Part shown: in pieces, positions 1-12,587 of the stretch | Layout of the letters: the number at the start of each line of letters is the position of its first letter | How positions within the stretch are numbered: position 1 is the first letter of the stretch | Source: an uncultured Bacillota bacterium | GTDB lineage: Bacteria > Bacillota > Dehalobacteriia > UBA4068 > UBA4997 | Length of the DNA stretch: 64,000 nucleotides | Direction: 5' to 3' | Assembly: GCA_948907985.1 (NCBI GenBank) | Contig: CAQWMM010000004.1 | Span: 1-64,000, forward strand | The notes under the pieces: model-generated | What the model saw: only the letters and a program-made list of their open reading frames with translations | What the model was told of the DNA's origin: nothing | The model's database searches: none | Program-made: the position numbers and the translations under genes

Positions 1-71
1 AATCGCCCTCTCCCAATGCCCCTTTGGTGTTTTGGCTGCCGAGAAACAATCTTTTAGGAGGTTATATAATA

Positions 72-2978
72 ATGAAGAAGAAATTTTTTGCTGTGCTGGC
101 GCTGGCGGTTTTGCTGGCTCTAAGTATGGCGCCTGCGGCCTGGGCGGCGGAAACAGCTGCCGGGCAAACATTATATGGTGTTGTAGTCGATTCTACATCG
201 CAGGAAAGCTCTTGGAGCGGCGAATTATCCACGATCATTTTGTTTACGCAGGAGGGCAAAGAGGTAAAATATAATTTTGCCAAAGATATTGTTGGCAAGC
301 CTGCCGCTAATCAGCCGCAGGTTTGGATGGGGCAGCCGGTCGCCTATCGACTGAACATGAACGGCGAGATTACGGATGTTAAACTCTTTTCTTCTGTGTT
401 AAACGCGAGCCAAGAAGAGATCCAGGTAGTAAACAATACTTATCTGAAAAGCGCTTCCAGCAGTAAATTCTATACCCTGGCGCAAAACGCAGTTATTTTT
501 GAGGTTGGCGAAGACGACCATAATGTGGACGTTTGTTTGGTGAACCGCTCCGATTTGCTGACCGGCGGGGATTTTACGCCGGAAACTCTAAGCAATATTG
601 CCATGGGTAGTATTGACGGCGCACCTGCTTTCTATGATTTAGATGCCTATGCCAAATTTGAGTTGAACGCGGATGGGGCTATCTGCGCTTTGGCTTATAC
701 GACGCCTAGCCGTGTAACATTACGCTACGCTGTGATTGAAGATTGCAAAATTGTTGATGAAAATCATGCCGGCGAATTGGACAACGGAATGTATGACTAT
801 GGTATCAAGCTGGTTGGTAATGAGTATATTTATGATTTGGATCGTATGCTACCAGGAATAGGCAATGGCCGATTTGTTATTTATGGTTTGGCTGGCAACG
901 CAGTAATTCCGTTCTATGTTTATAAGCAGAATAATGGCTTGACAAATTTTGCTAAGCAGTTAAGCTCCTTTAATGACGGTTTGCTGAATTTTGCTGAGCC
1001 AATCGAGCCGGTTATGGATGACTTCAATTATAATCAGGATAGCTTGGAAGTAAAAACTGTGCCTACCGATAGCAATACCGTTGTTTATGTGATTGATGAA
1101 ATAACCGGCGAATATCAAAAAGGTTCTTTGCAGGATATTGCCAAGGGTTCTTGGGCGTATGTTCCGGTGATTGACGAGGACGGTTTTGCCGATTGCGTGC
1201 TGGTTGACAATTACTCGCACAGCACTTTGGAGAGAGTTCCGGTAACCGGTGTTACTCTGAATAAAAGCGAGTTGACCTTGGAGCTGAAAGGCAGCGAACA
1301 GCTGACGGCTGCTGTTGAGCCGGCAAACGCTACCAACAATACGGTGGCCTGGACAAGCAGCAATGAAAACGTGGCTACCGTTGATAAAGACGGCAAGGTT
1401 ATGGCTGTTGGTGTGGGCGCCGCGACAATCACCGCGACTGTTGAAAAACAAAAAGCGGAATGTCAGGTAACCGTTAAGGCAACTATCAATGAGGCGCTGG
1501 ACAATGTTCTGGATAATCCCAACGCCAGCCAGGCGCAGGTGCAGGAAACTATTAACGCCCTGGATAAGGATGAGCTGGCGGCGGCGATTGTAGCCGATAA
1601 AGAACTGATGGCGAAAATTGCCCAGCTGGAAAATAAACTGGGTGGCACGACGGTTAATGTGGCGGTGGAAGTGGCTGTAAAGGCTGCCGACGTTATCGTG
1701 GTGGGCGCTAAGGTGAATGACTTTAAGGCAGAATTGCAGATTGACAAGCCTGAAAACGCAAATATTAAAGTTGACGTGCCGGAAAATTATACAGATTTTC
1801 GTTTTTCTATGAACTTGGTTAATGCCGAAACCCAAGCTAAGGTGGATGTGGTTGTGCCAATGGAAATGACCTTGCCAATCCCGGTAGTCGAGGGAACTAT
1901 TTTCCGCGCTGATACCTTTAAGTTGTGGCATAATCATAACGGCCAAAATGTGGAGGTTGCAGCGACAGTTAGCCAAAAAGACGGTAAATGGTTCGCCAAA
2001 TTTATGGTGAATAGCTTCAGCGATTTTATAATGACCTATCAGGAGATTAAACTTGACGAGGTTTATACTATTACTTTTGATGCCGACGGCGGCACGCTGG
2101 CAACGGGCGTTAGCAATCCGGATTATGTAACCAAAGGCGGCGAATATACAATGCCTGCCGCCAGCAAGAGCGGCTACACCCTGAAACATTGGGCAATCGG
2201 CGCGAAAGACAGCGCCACAACTGCCCAAGCTAACGAAACCTACACATTCAGCGCAGATACGACAGTTTACGCTGTTTGGGACCGAAACAGCACCTCCGGC
2301 GGCAGCCACAGCGGCGGCAACCGCAATCCGAGCGGCACAAGCACACCGACCAAACCAGAGCAACCCACCAAACCGACTACGCCCGAAAAGCCCGGAACAA
2401 CCACCAACCAACCGAGCGGCACGGTTACCGCGCTGAACATTAACAACGTATTTGCGGACGTTAAAAACGGCGAGTGGTACTCCGAGGCGGTGGCTTACGT
2501 TTACAACAAAGGTATGATGAACGGCACCGAAAAGGGCTTTGAACCGAACGCCGCCACCACCCGCGCCATGCTGGTTACCATGCTGCACAGATTAGCGGGC
2601 GAGCCGAACACCGGCAATGCCAACTTCAGCGACGTAGCCGACGGCCAGTGGTTCAGCAAGGCGATTGCCTGGGCCAGCGCTAACGGCGTGGTTACCGGCT
2701 ATGCGGACGGCAAGTTTGGCCCCAACGACGCAATCACCCGCGAGCAGTTGGCGGCGGTGCTCTACCGCTTTGCGCAGGCCAAGGGCATGGACGTTTCCGC
2801 CAAAAGCGGCTTGAGTAATTTCAGCGACAGCGGCAAGGTTAGCGGCTGGGCGCAAGAGGCTATGCAGTGGGCAGTCGGCGCAGGGATAATTAATGGCGAT
2901 AGCGGAGCGCTGAAACCGCAGGGTAACGCCACCCGCGCCGAAGTCGCGATGATGATTATGCGCTTTAACGAGATGTAA
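72..2978 (+). CDS. Secreted surface protein with Big_2, InlB-type and C-terminal SLH domains
   Basis: 968-residue exported protein, probably held non-covalently on the cell wall by its SLH repeats. A signal peptide covers about residues 1-26 (MKKK, hydrophobic core, ending AWA-AE). Residues about 33-385 form a module that recurs in the S-layer protein at 33378-36554 (shared TLYGVVVD, LFTQEG, YMGQPVAY-like, VIFEVGED and YAYVP-like blocks). Then come a Big_2 immunoglobulin-like domain (about 386-471), a helical region, an InlB/Listeria-Bacteroides-type repeat (about 664-738, FDADGG to VYAVW), a Ser/Gly/Pro/Thr linker and three SLH repeats (about 790-968). An upstream in-frame ATG at 24 exists, but the ATG at 72 follows AGGAGG and begins the signal peptide. 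Function beyond a structural or surface role is not known. Confidence 0.88.
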   Translation: MKKKFFAVLALAVLLALSMAPAAWAAETAAGQTLYGVVVDSTSQESSWSGELSTIILFTQEGKEVKYNFAKDIVGKPAANQPQVWMGQPVAYRLNMNGEITDVKLFSSVLNASQEEIQVVNNTYLKSASSSKFYTLAQNAVIFEVGEDDHNVDVCLVNRSDLLTGGDFTPETLSNIAMGSIDGAPAFYDLDAYAKFELNADGAICALAYTTPSRVTLRYAVIEDCKIVDENHAGELDNGMYDYGIKLVGNEYIYDLDRMLPGIGNGRFVIYGLAGNAVIPFYVYKQNNGLTNFAKQLSSFNDGLLNFAEPIEPVMDDFNYNQDSLEVKTVPTDSNTVVYVIDEITGEYQKGSLQDIAKGSWAYVPVIDEDGFADCVLVDNYSHSTLERVPVTGVTLNKSELTLELKGSEQLTAAVEPANATNNTVAWTSSNENVATVDKDGKVMAVGVGAATITATVEKQKAECQVTVKATINEALDNVLDNPNASQAQVQETINALDKDELAAAIVADKELMAKIAQLENKLGGTTVNVAVEVAVKAADVIVVGAKVNDFKAELQIDKPENANIKVDVPENYTDFRFSMNLVNAETQAKVDVVVPMEMTLPIPVVEGTIFRADTFKLWHNHNGQNVEVAATVSQKDGKWFAKFMVNSFSDFIMTYQEIKLDEVYTITFDADGGTLATGVSNPDYVTKGGEYTMPAASKSGYTLKHWAIGAKDSATTAQANETYTFSADTTVYAVWDRNSTSGGSHSGGNRNPSGTSTPTKPEQPTKPTTPEKPGTTTNQPSGTVTALNINNVFADVKNGEWYSEAVAYVYNKGMMNGTEKGFEPNAATTRAMLVTMLHRLAGEPNTGNANFSDVADGQWFSKAIAWASANGVVTGYADGKFGPNDAITREQLAAVLYRFAQAKGMDVSAKSGLSNFSDSGKVSGWAQEAMQWAVGAGIINGDSGALKPQGNATRAEVAMMIMRFNEM

Positions 2979-3040
2979 TAATAAAATTATCGAGAACCGG
3001 CCCGCCAATCAGGCCAGCTCTTGAGATTTAGAAAATGATA

Positions 3041-3084
3041 ATGCACCCCAAAGGTACCTAACTTTTGGGGTGCATTGCTTTTTA
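3041..3084. terminator. Rho-independent terminator between convergent genes
   Basis: A 12-bp inverted repeat (3041-3052 with 3064-3075, ATGCACCCCAAA / TTTGGGGTGCAT) is followed by a T-rich run. It lies after the SLH gene and before the end of the minus-strand gene at 3097, so it can serve both. Confidence 0.8.
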
Positions 3085-3096
3085 GCGTTTTTTTGT

Positions 3097-4542
3097 TTAG
3101 GCGCGCCTTGCCTCTATCTCCTCCGCCTCTGTCGGCTGCAAATGCAGAACATGGCGTTTGGCCTCGCCGTTGGTGTTTTGCAGGGCCGCATTGGCATTAG
3201 CCAGCAACAGTTTAATGCGGTTCTCCTGATTGGTGCGCGACGCTCCCGGGTCATAGTCAATCGCCACAATATTAGCCTCCGGGTGGCGTTCCTTAACCGC
3301 GCGGATCATGCCTTTAGCCACAATATGATTAGGCAGGCAGCCAAAAGGCTGGGCCGACACAATATTATTCACGCCGCTTTCAATCAAATCCAGCATTTCG
3401 CCGGTCAGCAGCCAGCCCTCGCCCATTTTAACCCCCTGGCTGATACAGCCTTTGGCCGCGCGCTGAACCTGCGCAAATGTAGCCGGCGGCATAAAAGTTC
3501 CGTCCAGGCGGATAACATTGCGCATGGCCAGCTGCCCAACCATCAGCAGCTTAAACAACGCCTTTTGCAAAAGGTTTTTCAGGGTCGGGCGGCTGTAAAG
3601 CTTGGCGTCGACAAAATTGTTATTCAAACAGTAAAGCATAAAATCCAAAACACCCGTAACCACTGGCTGCGCTCCCTGGCTGATCAGATAATTTTCCAGA
3701 TCGTTATTGCCCAACGGCGCATACTTCATATAAATTTCGCCCACAATGCCCACTTTGGGTTTAAGCACTTTCCGCCGTTTAATCTGTTTAAAGGCGTTCA
3801 AAATCTTCAGATAATTCGGCCCCAGCATCAAAAAGCGCCCCGAGGCAAAAGCCTGGTCCAGCTGATTGGTTAAAATCTCCACCACCTTGTCGGTGTGCCC
3901 GGCGATCTCCTCATATGGTTTGCACTGATTTTTCAGCCACAAAATCATATCGCCGTAATAACAGGCGAACAGGCAGCGCAGCAGCGTCCCCTTGCTCAAA
4001 TAAAATCCGCCCTCCGCCTGCAATCTATCCAACCGCAGGGCAATCACCGGGATATGTGAAAGCCCATTTTTCTCCAGCGCCTTGCGCAGCAAATATATGT
4101 AGTTAGAGGCCCGGCAGCCGCCGCCGGTTTGGGGCAGCAGCAGGGCAATTTTGCTCAAATCATATTTGCCGCTTTTAATCGCGTCCAAAAGCTGACCAAT
4201 CGCCAGCAGGGCCGGGTAGCAGGTGTCATTGTGAACATTTTGCAGCCCCCGCTCCGTAACACTATAACCAACATTTTCCAAAAACTCAATGTTATAGCCC
4301 TGCCGGCGCAAAATGCCGCCAATCAGCTTAAAATGTACAGGCAGCATCTGCGGCACCAAAACAGTATAATCGGCTTTCATATCCGCCGTAAACTGCCGCA
4401 AAGGGACTTCATGCTCGCGCAGTGGCTGTTCCATCTCTTCGCGTTCCGCCTGACTAAACATCATTTCCCAAAGATTGGTCAGCCGATTCAGGTGTGCCTG
4501 AAAACTTTGGCCAATTTCCGTTTTATTGGGCTTCTCCACCAT
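3097..4542 (-). CDS. 2-hydroxyacyl-CoA dehydratase (HgdB/BcrC-like) domain protein
   Basis: 481-residue protein matching the C-terminal part of the large acyl-CoA dehydratase activase-related proteins of anaerobes. Conserved Cys contexts are visible (NDTCYPALL, GGGCRASNY, QPFGCLPNH) and may ligate an iron-sulfur cluster, as in 2-hydroxyglutaryl-CoA dehydratase subunits. The start follows GGAGG, 15 bases after the stop of the upstream activase gene at 4558-7542, so the two are co-transcribed and probably form one complex. In many Firmicutes these two parts are one polypeptide of about 1400 residues; here they are separate genes. Substrate is unknown; the large fused family is mostly uncharacterised. 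Confidence 0.8.
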   Translation of the reverse strand: MVEKPNKTEIGQSFQAHLNRLTNLWEMMFSQAEREEMEQPLREHEVPLRQFTADMKADYTVLVPQMLPVHFKLIGGILRRQGYNIEFLENVGYSVTERGLQNVHNDTCYPALLAIGQLLDAIKSGKYDLSKIALLLPQTGGGCRASNYIYLLRKALEKNGLSHIPVIALRLDRLQAEGGFYLSKGTLLRCLFACYYGDMILWLKNQCKPYEEIAGHTDKVVEILTNQLDQAFASGRFLMLGPNYLKILNAFKQIKRRKVLKPKVGIVGEIYMKYAPLGNNDLENYLISQGAQPVVTGVLDFMLYCLNNNFVDAKLYSRPTLKNLLQKALFKLLMVGQLAMRNVIRLDGTFMPPATFAQVQRAAKGCISQGVKMGEGWLLTGEMLDLIESGVNNIVSAQPFGCLPNHIVAKGMIRAVKERHPEANIVAIDYDPGASRTNQENRIKLLLANANAALQNTNGEAKRHVLHLQPTEAEEIEARRA

Positions 4543-4557
4543 GATTTTTACCTCCTG

Positions 4558-7542
4558 CTAACCTATTATTGATTTCTGCGGCAACGATTTTTGCATATTT
4601 TTTTCCATAGCCGCCAACAAACTGCGCGCCCGGATTTTAACCGCCGCCAGATTATTAACCTCGTCAATTTTCAGCTGGGTATAAATCTTGCCGTTGCGTT
4701 CCAAAATATCTTTAAGCTCGTCGCTGGTTATAGCGTCCAGCCCACAGCCAAAGCTGACAAGCTGCACCAGCTGCATATTCTCATGGCGGCAAACATAGCG
4801 CGCCGCATTATACATTCTGGTGTGATACGTCCATTGGTTCAGAACGTTCACTTTCTGGCTGTATACCAAATCGGTCAAAACGCGCTCCGACACCACCACG
4901 AACCCCAGCGAGTTAAACATCTTATCAATACTATGGTTGATCTCCCTGTCCACATGATAAGGCCGACCGGCCAGCACCACCACGTTCCAGCCCTCTTCTT
5001 CGGCCTGGCGCAGCGCGTTCAGGCCATACTCTTCCACATCCGCCCACCAGCTGCGATAAAAACGCCAGGCCTGGTTGGCCGCCTGAATACAGTTGGCCAG
5101 CGTAAAGTTCAGTTCCGGATACAAATCATAAAAACGGTTCGCCAAAACCAGGCGGTCGTTCAAACTCAAATAAGGATACATAAAGTCAATATCTTTCAGC
5201 GCCGGCACGTTGGCATGCAGCAGCTCGGGATAATAAGCCACCACCGGGCAGTTATAATTCTTATCGCCGCGCCCCTCGTCGATGTTATAACTGGAGCAGG
5301 GATAAAAAATCCGCTCCACGCCCTTGGCCAACAGCGCCTCAATATGCCCGTGCGCCAGCTTTGCCGGATAACAAACCGTATCCGAGGGGATCGAGAACTG
5401 GCCCCTGGCGTAAAGCTGCCGCGATGATTCGCCGGAAATCACCACATTACATTTAAGCTCCTTAAAAAATGTATACCAAAAAGGCAGATTTTCATACATA
5501 TTCAAAACCAGCGGTATACCAATCGTCAAGCGACCCGGGTTCGCCGCCGCTTCTTCCTCGGCAGTCTGCATCAGCGCTTTAAATTTATTGTTGATGTATT
5601 CATAAACATTGGGCCGGTTCAGCGGTTTGCCGCCCTGCCCCCGCTCACATTTGTTGCCGCTGATAAACCGCCGCCCGTTAGGGAACAGGTTGATTGTCAA
5701 AGAACAGTGGTTAGCGCAGCCCTGGCAGGTAGCCGGCCGGGCCTGATGCTGAAAAGCCGCCACCTCTGCCGCCGGCAAAATGCTGGACGCGCTTTTGCCC
5801 AGGGCCTTGTGGCGTTCCTGCGCATAAAGCGCCGCCCCAAATGCGCCCATCAAACCGGCAATATTCGGGCGCACCACGTCATAACCCAGTTCGCGCTCAA
5901 AACTGCGCAGAACCGCGTCATTCAAAAACGTTCCGCCCTGCACCACGATTTTCCGCCCCAGCTCGCTGGCACTGTGCACCCGCAGCACCTTGTAAATGGC
6001 GTTTTTCACCACGCTGATTGCCAGGCCGGCGCTGACGTCGCCAATTTCCGCCCCGTCGCGCTGGGCCTGCTTAACAGAGGAGTTCATAAAAACGGTGCAG
6101 CGCGAGCCCAAATCCACCGGCCGTCTGGCGAATAAGGCCAGTTTAGCAAATTCCGCCGGCGAATAGCCCAGCGCCTCCGCAAAAGTCTGGATAAAAGAAC
6201 CGCAGCCGGAACTGCAAGCCTCATTCAACACAATACTGTCAATCGTGTCATTGCGGATGGTGAAACATTTCATATCCTGCCCGCCGATGTCAATAATGTA
6301 GTCCACCTGCGGCTCGAAAAAGTGGGCCGCCGTAAAATGGGCCACCGTTTCCACCAGACCATAATCGATATTAAAAGCGTTCTGGATCAGTTCCTCACCG
6401 TAACCGGTAACCGCCCCGGCGCGCAGTTCGATTCGGTCGCCCAACAATTCGTAAATGTGCAGCAGCTGGTTTTTAATAATCGGCAGCGGATTGCCCTGAT
6501 TGCTGGCATAGTAGGTATAAAGCAAGTTGCCGTTCTCGCTGATCAGGGCCAGCTTCGATGTGGTGCTGCCCACGTCAATACCCAAATAGGCCGCGCCCCG
6601 ATAGCTGGCAATATCCGCCTCCGGCACGCTGTCGCGGCGGTGCCGGTCCAAAAACTGTGCGTATTCCACTTCATCAGCAAAAAGCGGCTCTAAAAATCGG
6701 CTTTTACCCTTAATTGCGCTTTGCGAATCCAGCAGTTTTTTCTTCAGATCCTTATAGGTAAAAGTTTCCGTCTGGCCGTCCGCATAAACCGCCGCGCCCA
6801 GGGCCACAAAATATTGCCCCATTTCCGGAAAGACGGCGTTTTCCGGCGCCAGCCGCAGCGTTTCGATAAAGCGCTGCCGCAAACCCATATTAAAAGAAAG
6901 CGGCCCGCCCAAAAACAGAACCTGCCCCTCAATCCGCCGCCCCTGAGCCAGGCCGGTAACCGTCTGCTCGGCCACCGCCTGATAAATACTGGCGGCAATA
7001 TCTTCCTTGGCGGCTCCCTGGTTAATCAGCGGCTGAATATCCGTTTTGGCAAAAACCCCGCAGCGCGAGGCTATCGGATAAATTTTTTTATGGCGCAGGC
7101 TAAGTTCGTCCAATTCTTCCACGCTGACATTAAGCAGCGTCGCCATTTGGTCGATAAACGCCCCCGTGCCGCCGGCGCAGGTGCCATTCATGCGCTCCTC
7201 CATGCCGCCGGTCAAAAACAAAATTTTAGCGTCCTCGCCGCCCAGCTCAATGACCACATCCGTGTCCGGCTCCAACTCGTCCACCGCGCCGGACAGAGCG
7301 TAAACCTCCTGCACAAAAGGAATACCGCTCGCCTCAGCCAGCGACATCCCAGCCGAGCCGCTAATAGCCACTTTAACCTCATGCTTGTTAAGCAGCAGAG
7401 CCAACCCCCCGACAATTTCCGTCAGCTTTTCAGCAATTCTGGAACCATGGCGCTGATAGGTTGAATATAGCAGCCGTCCGCCATCGTCAATTAAAACTAC
7501 CTTAATAGTTGTCGAACCAATATCAATACCTAATCTATACAT
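4558..7542 (-). CDS. Acyl-CoA dehydratase activase-like ATPase with two BadF/HgdC domains
   Basis: 994-residue protein. Two ASKHA-fold ATPase modules of the BadF/BadG/BcrA/HgdC family are seen: residues 1 to about 280 (GIDIGSTTIKVVLID; NGTCAGGTGAFIDQMA with the cluster Cys) and about 315-570 (GIDVGSTTSKLALI; NEACSSGCGSFIQTFA). A C-terminal DUF2229-like region contains ATCQGCANHC. In HgdC the Cys in the GT/SGGTG-type loop holds a [4Fe-4S] cluster between two subunits, and ATP-driven electron transfer activates the partner dehydratase. The partner is likely the gene immediately downstream (3097-4542). The role is by homology; the true substrate is not established for this fused family. Confidence 0.82.
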   Translation of the reverse strand: MYRLGIDIGSTTIKVVLIDDGGRLLYSTYQRHGSRIAEKLTEIVGGLALLLNKHEVKVAISGSAGMSLAEASGIPFVQEVYALSGAVDELEPDTDVVIELGGEDAKILFLTGGMEERMNGTCAGGTGAFIDQMATLLNVSVEELDELSLRHKKIYPIASRCGVFAKTDIQPLINQGAAKEDIAASIYQAVAEQTVTGLAQGRRIEGQVLFLGGPLSFNMGLRQRFIETLRLAPENAVFPEMGQYFVALGAAVYADGQTETFTYKDLKKKLLDSQSAIKGKSRFLEPLFADEVEYAQFLDRHRRDSVPEADIASYRGAAYLGIDVGSTTSKLALISENGNLLYTYYASNQGNPLPIIKNQLLHIYELLGDRIELRAGAVTGYGEELIQNAFNIDYGLVETVAHFTAAHFFEPQVDYIIDIGGQDMKCFTIRNDTIDSIVLNEACSSGCGSFIQTFAEALGYSPAEFAKLALFARRPVDLGSRCTVFMNSSVKQAQRDGAEIGDVSAGLAISVVKNAIYKVLRVHSASELGRKIVVQGGTFLNDAVLRSFERELGYDVVRPNIAGLMGAFGAALYAQERHKALGKSASSILPAAEVAAFQHQARPATCQGCANHCSLTINLFPNGRRFISGNKCERGQGGKPLNRPNVYEYINNKFKALMQTAEEEAAANPGRLTIGIPLVLNMYENLPFWYTFFKELKCNVVISGESSRQLYARGQFSIPSDTVCYPAKLAHGHIEALLAKGVERIFYPCSSYNIDEGRGDKNYNCPVVAYYPELLHANVPALKDIDFMYPYLSLNDRLVLANRFYDLYPELNFTLANCIQAANQAWRFYRSWWADVEEYGLNALRQAEEEGWNVVVLAGRPYHVDREINHSIDKMFNSLGFVVVSERVLTDLVYSQKVNVLNQWTYHTRMYNAARYVCRHENMQLVQLVSFGCGLDAITSDELKDILERNGKIYTQLKIDEVNNLAAVKIRARSLLAAMEKNMQKSLPQKSIIG

Positions 7543-7606
7543 AAAGTTCCCCCTGGTAAAAAATCAGATATTAAATTTCTTGGGTTTATTTGTCGTGTTT
7601 CTTCCT

Positions 7607-7634
7607 ATTATAATATATTTTTAAAAAAAATCAA
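7607..7634 (-). promoter_or_regulatory. Sigma-A type promoter for the activase/dehydratase operon
   Basis: On the minus strand TTGATT (7629-7634), a 16-base spacer and TATAAT (7607-7612), about 65 bases upstream of the start at 7542. It is divergent from the promoter at 7649. Confidence 0.6.
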
Positions 7635-7648
7635 GTCTTTTTTTATAC

Positions 7649-7677
7649 TTGTCAAAAAATATAAAATAGAGTATAAT
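7649..7677 (+). promoter_or_regulatory. Sigma-A type promoter for the small membrane protein gene
   Basis: TTGTCA (7649-7654), 17-base spacer, TATAAT (7672-7677), about 45 bases before the ATG at 7722. Confidence 0.7.
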
Positions 7678-7721
7678 AATGTTAAACTATTTTTTCACTA
7701 AATTCACAGGGAGGCGCCAAT

Positions 7722-8099
7722 ATGCCAGCATACATTAATATTCTATTAAATCTTTTTTTTATTGTTCTGATTTTTGTGGCCATTATTGCCATAGTAGTCA
7801 GCAAACTGCACGAAAAACCGCTGCAATGGCCGGACTTGGCAAATTTTGGAGAACAGCGCGAAGTTTGGCTGGAGGGCATGGAGGATTTGGATCTTTTCCC
7901 ACAGTATGGTTATCACCGCTATCGCGACGTTTATCTTAATATGCGCCGAATCCCGGTAATAGTTATGGAGCCAAAAATCATTGACGAGCAGCTTTGCTAT
8001 CGTTTCATCGACGTTAAAACCGGCGAGGAGGGGTATGACATTCCCCAGTTCGTAATGCTTTTGGGTACCGAAACCCCGGCCAAAATTGTCAGTTTTTAA
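7722..8099 (+). CDS. Small membrane-anchored protein of unknown function
   Basis: 125 residues with one N-terminal membrane segment (about 5-28) and a soluble acidic domain. I do not recognise the family. It is a genuine gene on local signs: a near-consensus promoter at 7649-7677, a GGGAGG ribosome site, and a terminator directly after the stop. It is monocistronic and convergent with the ATP synthase operon. The soluble part (LDLFPQYGYHRYRD, YRFIDVKTGEEGYDIPQF) would face the cytoplasm or outside depending on topology. No function is proposed. Confidence 0.65.
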   Translation: MPAYINILLNLFFIVLIFVAIIAIVVSKLHEKPLQWPDLANFGEQREVWLEGMEDLDLFPQYGYHRYRDVYLNMRRIPVIVMEPKIIDEQLCYRFIDVKTGEEGYDIPQFVMLLGTETPAKIVSF

Positions 8100-8104
8100 A
8101 AAAC

Positions 8105-8142
8105 TAAAAAATCCCCTAATAATAAATATTAAGGGATTTTTT
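8105..8142. terminator. Bidirectional terminator between 7722-8099 and atpC
   Basis: AAAAATCCC / GGGATTTTT inverted repeat with A- and T-runs on both sides, placed between the two convergent stops. Confidence 0.8.
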
Positions 8143-8155
8143 TATTATGCTTTAA

Positions 8156-8569
8156 TTATTTAAGCTTACTGGCCTTAATACGGTTAATAGCGCGGTGCAG
8201 AGAAAGTTCACAGCGCAGCAAATCCAAATCCTGTCTGCGGCTGTGGTCATGCAGACGTTCCTCCGCTCTGGCTTTAGCAGCCTGCGCTCTGGCCACATTA
8301 ATCTCTTCGGCGCGCTCGGCCGCCTCGGCCAGCACAATAACAGTGTTGTCCTTAACCTCAGCAAAGCCGCCGCTCACCGTCAAATAATGGTCAGCATTAG
8401 CCTGATTATATTTCACAATGCCAATATCTAATGTTGTCATCAAGGGCGCATGATTCTTCAAAACGCCCATCGAACCCTTGGTGGCCGGCAAATTAACCGT
8501 CGCCACATTCTCTGACATCAACAGACCGGCAGGTGTAACAATATCCAAGCGGATTACATCTTCAGCCAT
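8156..8569 (-). CDS. atpC: F1 ATP synthase subunit epsilon
   Basis: 137 residues. An N-terminal beta-sandwich (LDIVTPAGLLMSENVATVNLPATKG... MGVLKNHAPLMT) is followed by a C-terminal helical hairpin (AERAEEINVARAQAAKARAEERL). Epsilon forms the rotor stalk with gamma and can inhibit ATP hydrolysis. It is the last gene of the ATP synthase operon, 3 bases after atpD, with the convergent terminator at 8105-8142. Length is normal for the family. Confidence 0.95.
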   Translation of the reverse strand: MAEDVIRLDIVTPAGLLMSENVATVNLPATKGSMGVLKNHAPLMTTLDIGIVKYNQANADHYLTVSGGFAEVKDNTVIVLAEAAERAEEINVARAQAAKARAEERLHDHSRRQDLDLLRCELSLHRAINRIKASKLK

Positions 8570-8572
8570 AGC

Positions 8573-9973
<1,401 letters not shown>

Positions 9974-10019
9974 TCAACCTCCTTAAAAGCAGGGATCATT
10001 TTTTCTCAAGCGCGCAGCC

Positions 10020-10904
10020 CTATTCCAGAGCCGCCGCGCCGCCGACAATCTCGGTAATTTCTGTTGTAATCTGAGCCTGACGCGCCCGGTTGAGTGAAAG
10101 CGTCAGTTTATCAATCAATTCAGAGGCGTTGTCGGTCGCCGAATCCATAGCCGTCATACGAGCGCCATGCTCGCCGGCTTTGGCTTCCAGTAGCAGACGG
10201 TAAATGGAAGAATCCACATATTTGGGCAAAATAACGTCCAAAATCTCTTTGCCGCCCGGCTCAAATATATAGTCGGTTTCAGTCTGCATTCCCTGTTCCG
10301 CCTCGGCGTCCGCTTGCGCCGCGCGCTGGATCGGCAGCACCTGCTGGCAATCCGGCACCTGCGTCAGCACCGAAACAAACCGGGAATAGATGACATGAAC
10401 CTCGTCAACCTCACCATCAAGGTATTTTTTGATTACATAATCACTCAGCGCCTTACCTTGGCTGACATTGGGCGCGTCGCCAATATTGGTAAACACGTCC
10501 ATAACGTTATACTGCGGCCTGGTGCGGAAGTGCTCGCTGGTTTTGTTGCCAATCAGCAGCATCTCGCCGTTTTGGCCCTCCGGAACAGCTTTAAGCCGCT
10601 CTTCGGCAAACCGCAGCAAGTTGATATTGTAGCCGCCGCAGAGTCCGCGGTCGCCGGCAATTACAATATACAAAATATTTTTCACCTCTTCACGAGGTTT
10701 CAAAAACGGAGTATCATATTCTTCGCCGCCGGCCAACAGGTGGTCCATAACCTCCTGAATTTTATCCGAATAAGGGCGTATCGCCACCAAAGTAGACTGC
10801 GTTTTGCGCAGTTTAGCTGCCGAAACCATTTTCATGGCCTTGGTAATCTTCTGGGTGCTGGCAACGCTCTTAATGCGGCGTCTGATGTCACGCATATTAG
10901 CCAA
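10020..10904 (-). CDS. atpG: F1 ATP synthase subunit gamma
   Basis: 294 residues, the central rotating shaft. N-terminal MRDIRRRIKSVASTQKITKAMKMVSAAKLRK and C-terminal MDSATDNASELIDKLTLSLNRARQAQITTEITEIVGGAAAL are the conserved coiled-coil ends; the first is split here as MRDIRRRIKSVA and TQKITKAMKMVSAAKLRK. Length is typical. It lies between atpA (128-base gap) and atpD in a single operon. Confidence 0.96.
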   Translation of the reverse strand: MANMRDIRRRIKSVASTQKITKAMKMVSAAKLRKTQSTLVAIRPYSDKIQEVMDHLLAGGEEYDTPFLKPREEVKNILYIVIAGDRGLCGGYNINLLRFAEERLKAVPEGQNGEMLLIGNKTSEHFRTRPQYNVMDVFTNIGDAPNVSQGKALSDYVIKKYLDGEVDEVHVIYSRFVSVLTQVPDCQQVLPIQRAAQADAEAEQGMQTETDYIFEPGGKEILDVILPKYVDSSIYRLLLEAKAGEHGARMTAMDSATDNASELIDKLTLSLNRARQAQITTEITEIVGGAAALE

Positions 10905-11033
10905 AGCAATCTCACCACCTTTACGCTGTAATCGAAATCAAAATATCAAGGTTTTAGTCAGAACATAACCTGCCGCTGCCGGCCAGAACTGTCTGGACGG
11001 ATTTGAGAGCGGCATAATCTGTTCTACGGCCCT

Positions 11034-12545
<1,512 letters not shown>

Positions 12546-12587
12546 TCACCTCTCTAAGTTCATCCTACATAAATTTATAACAACGCC

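Noticed and set aside
960..2588. Long minus-strand open frame of 542 codons
   Set aside because: Antisense shadow of the SLH protein gene, with no ribosome site, no recognisable domain and unusual composition.
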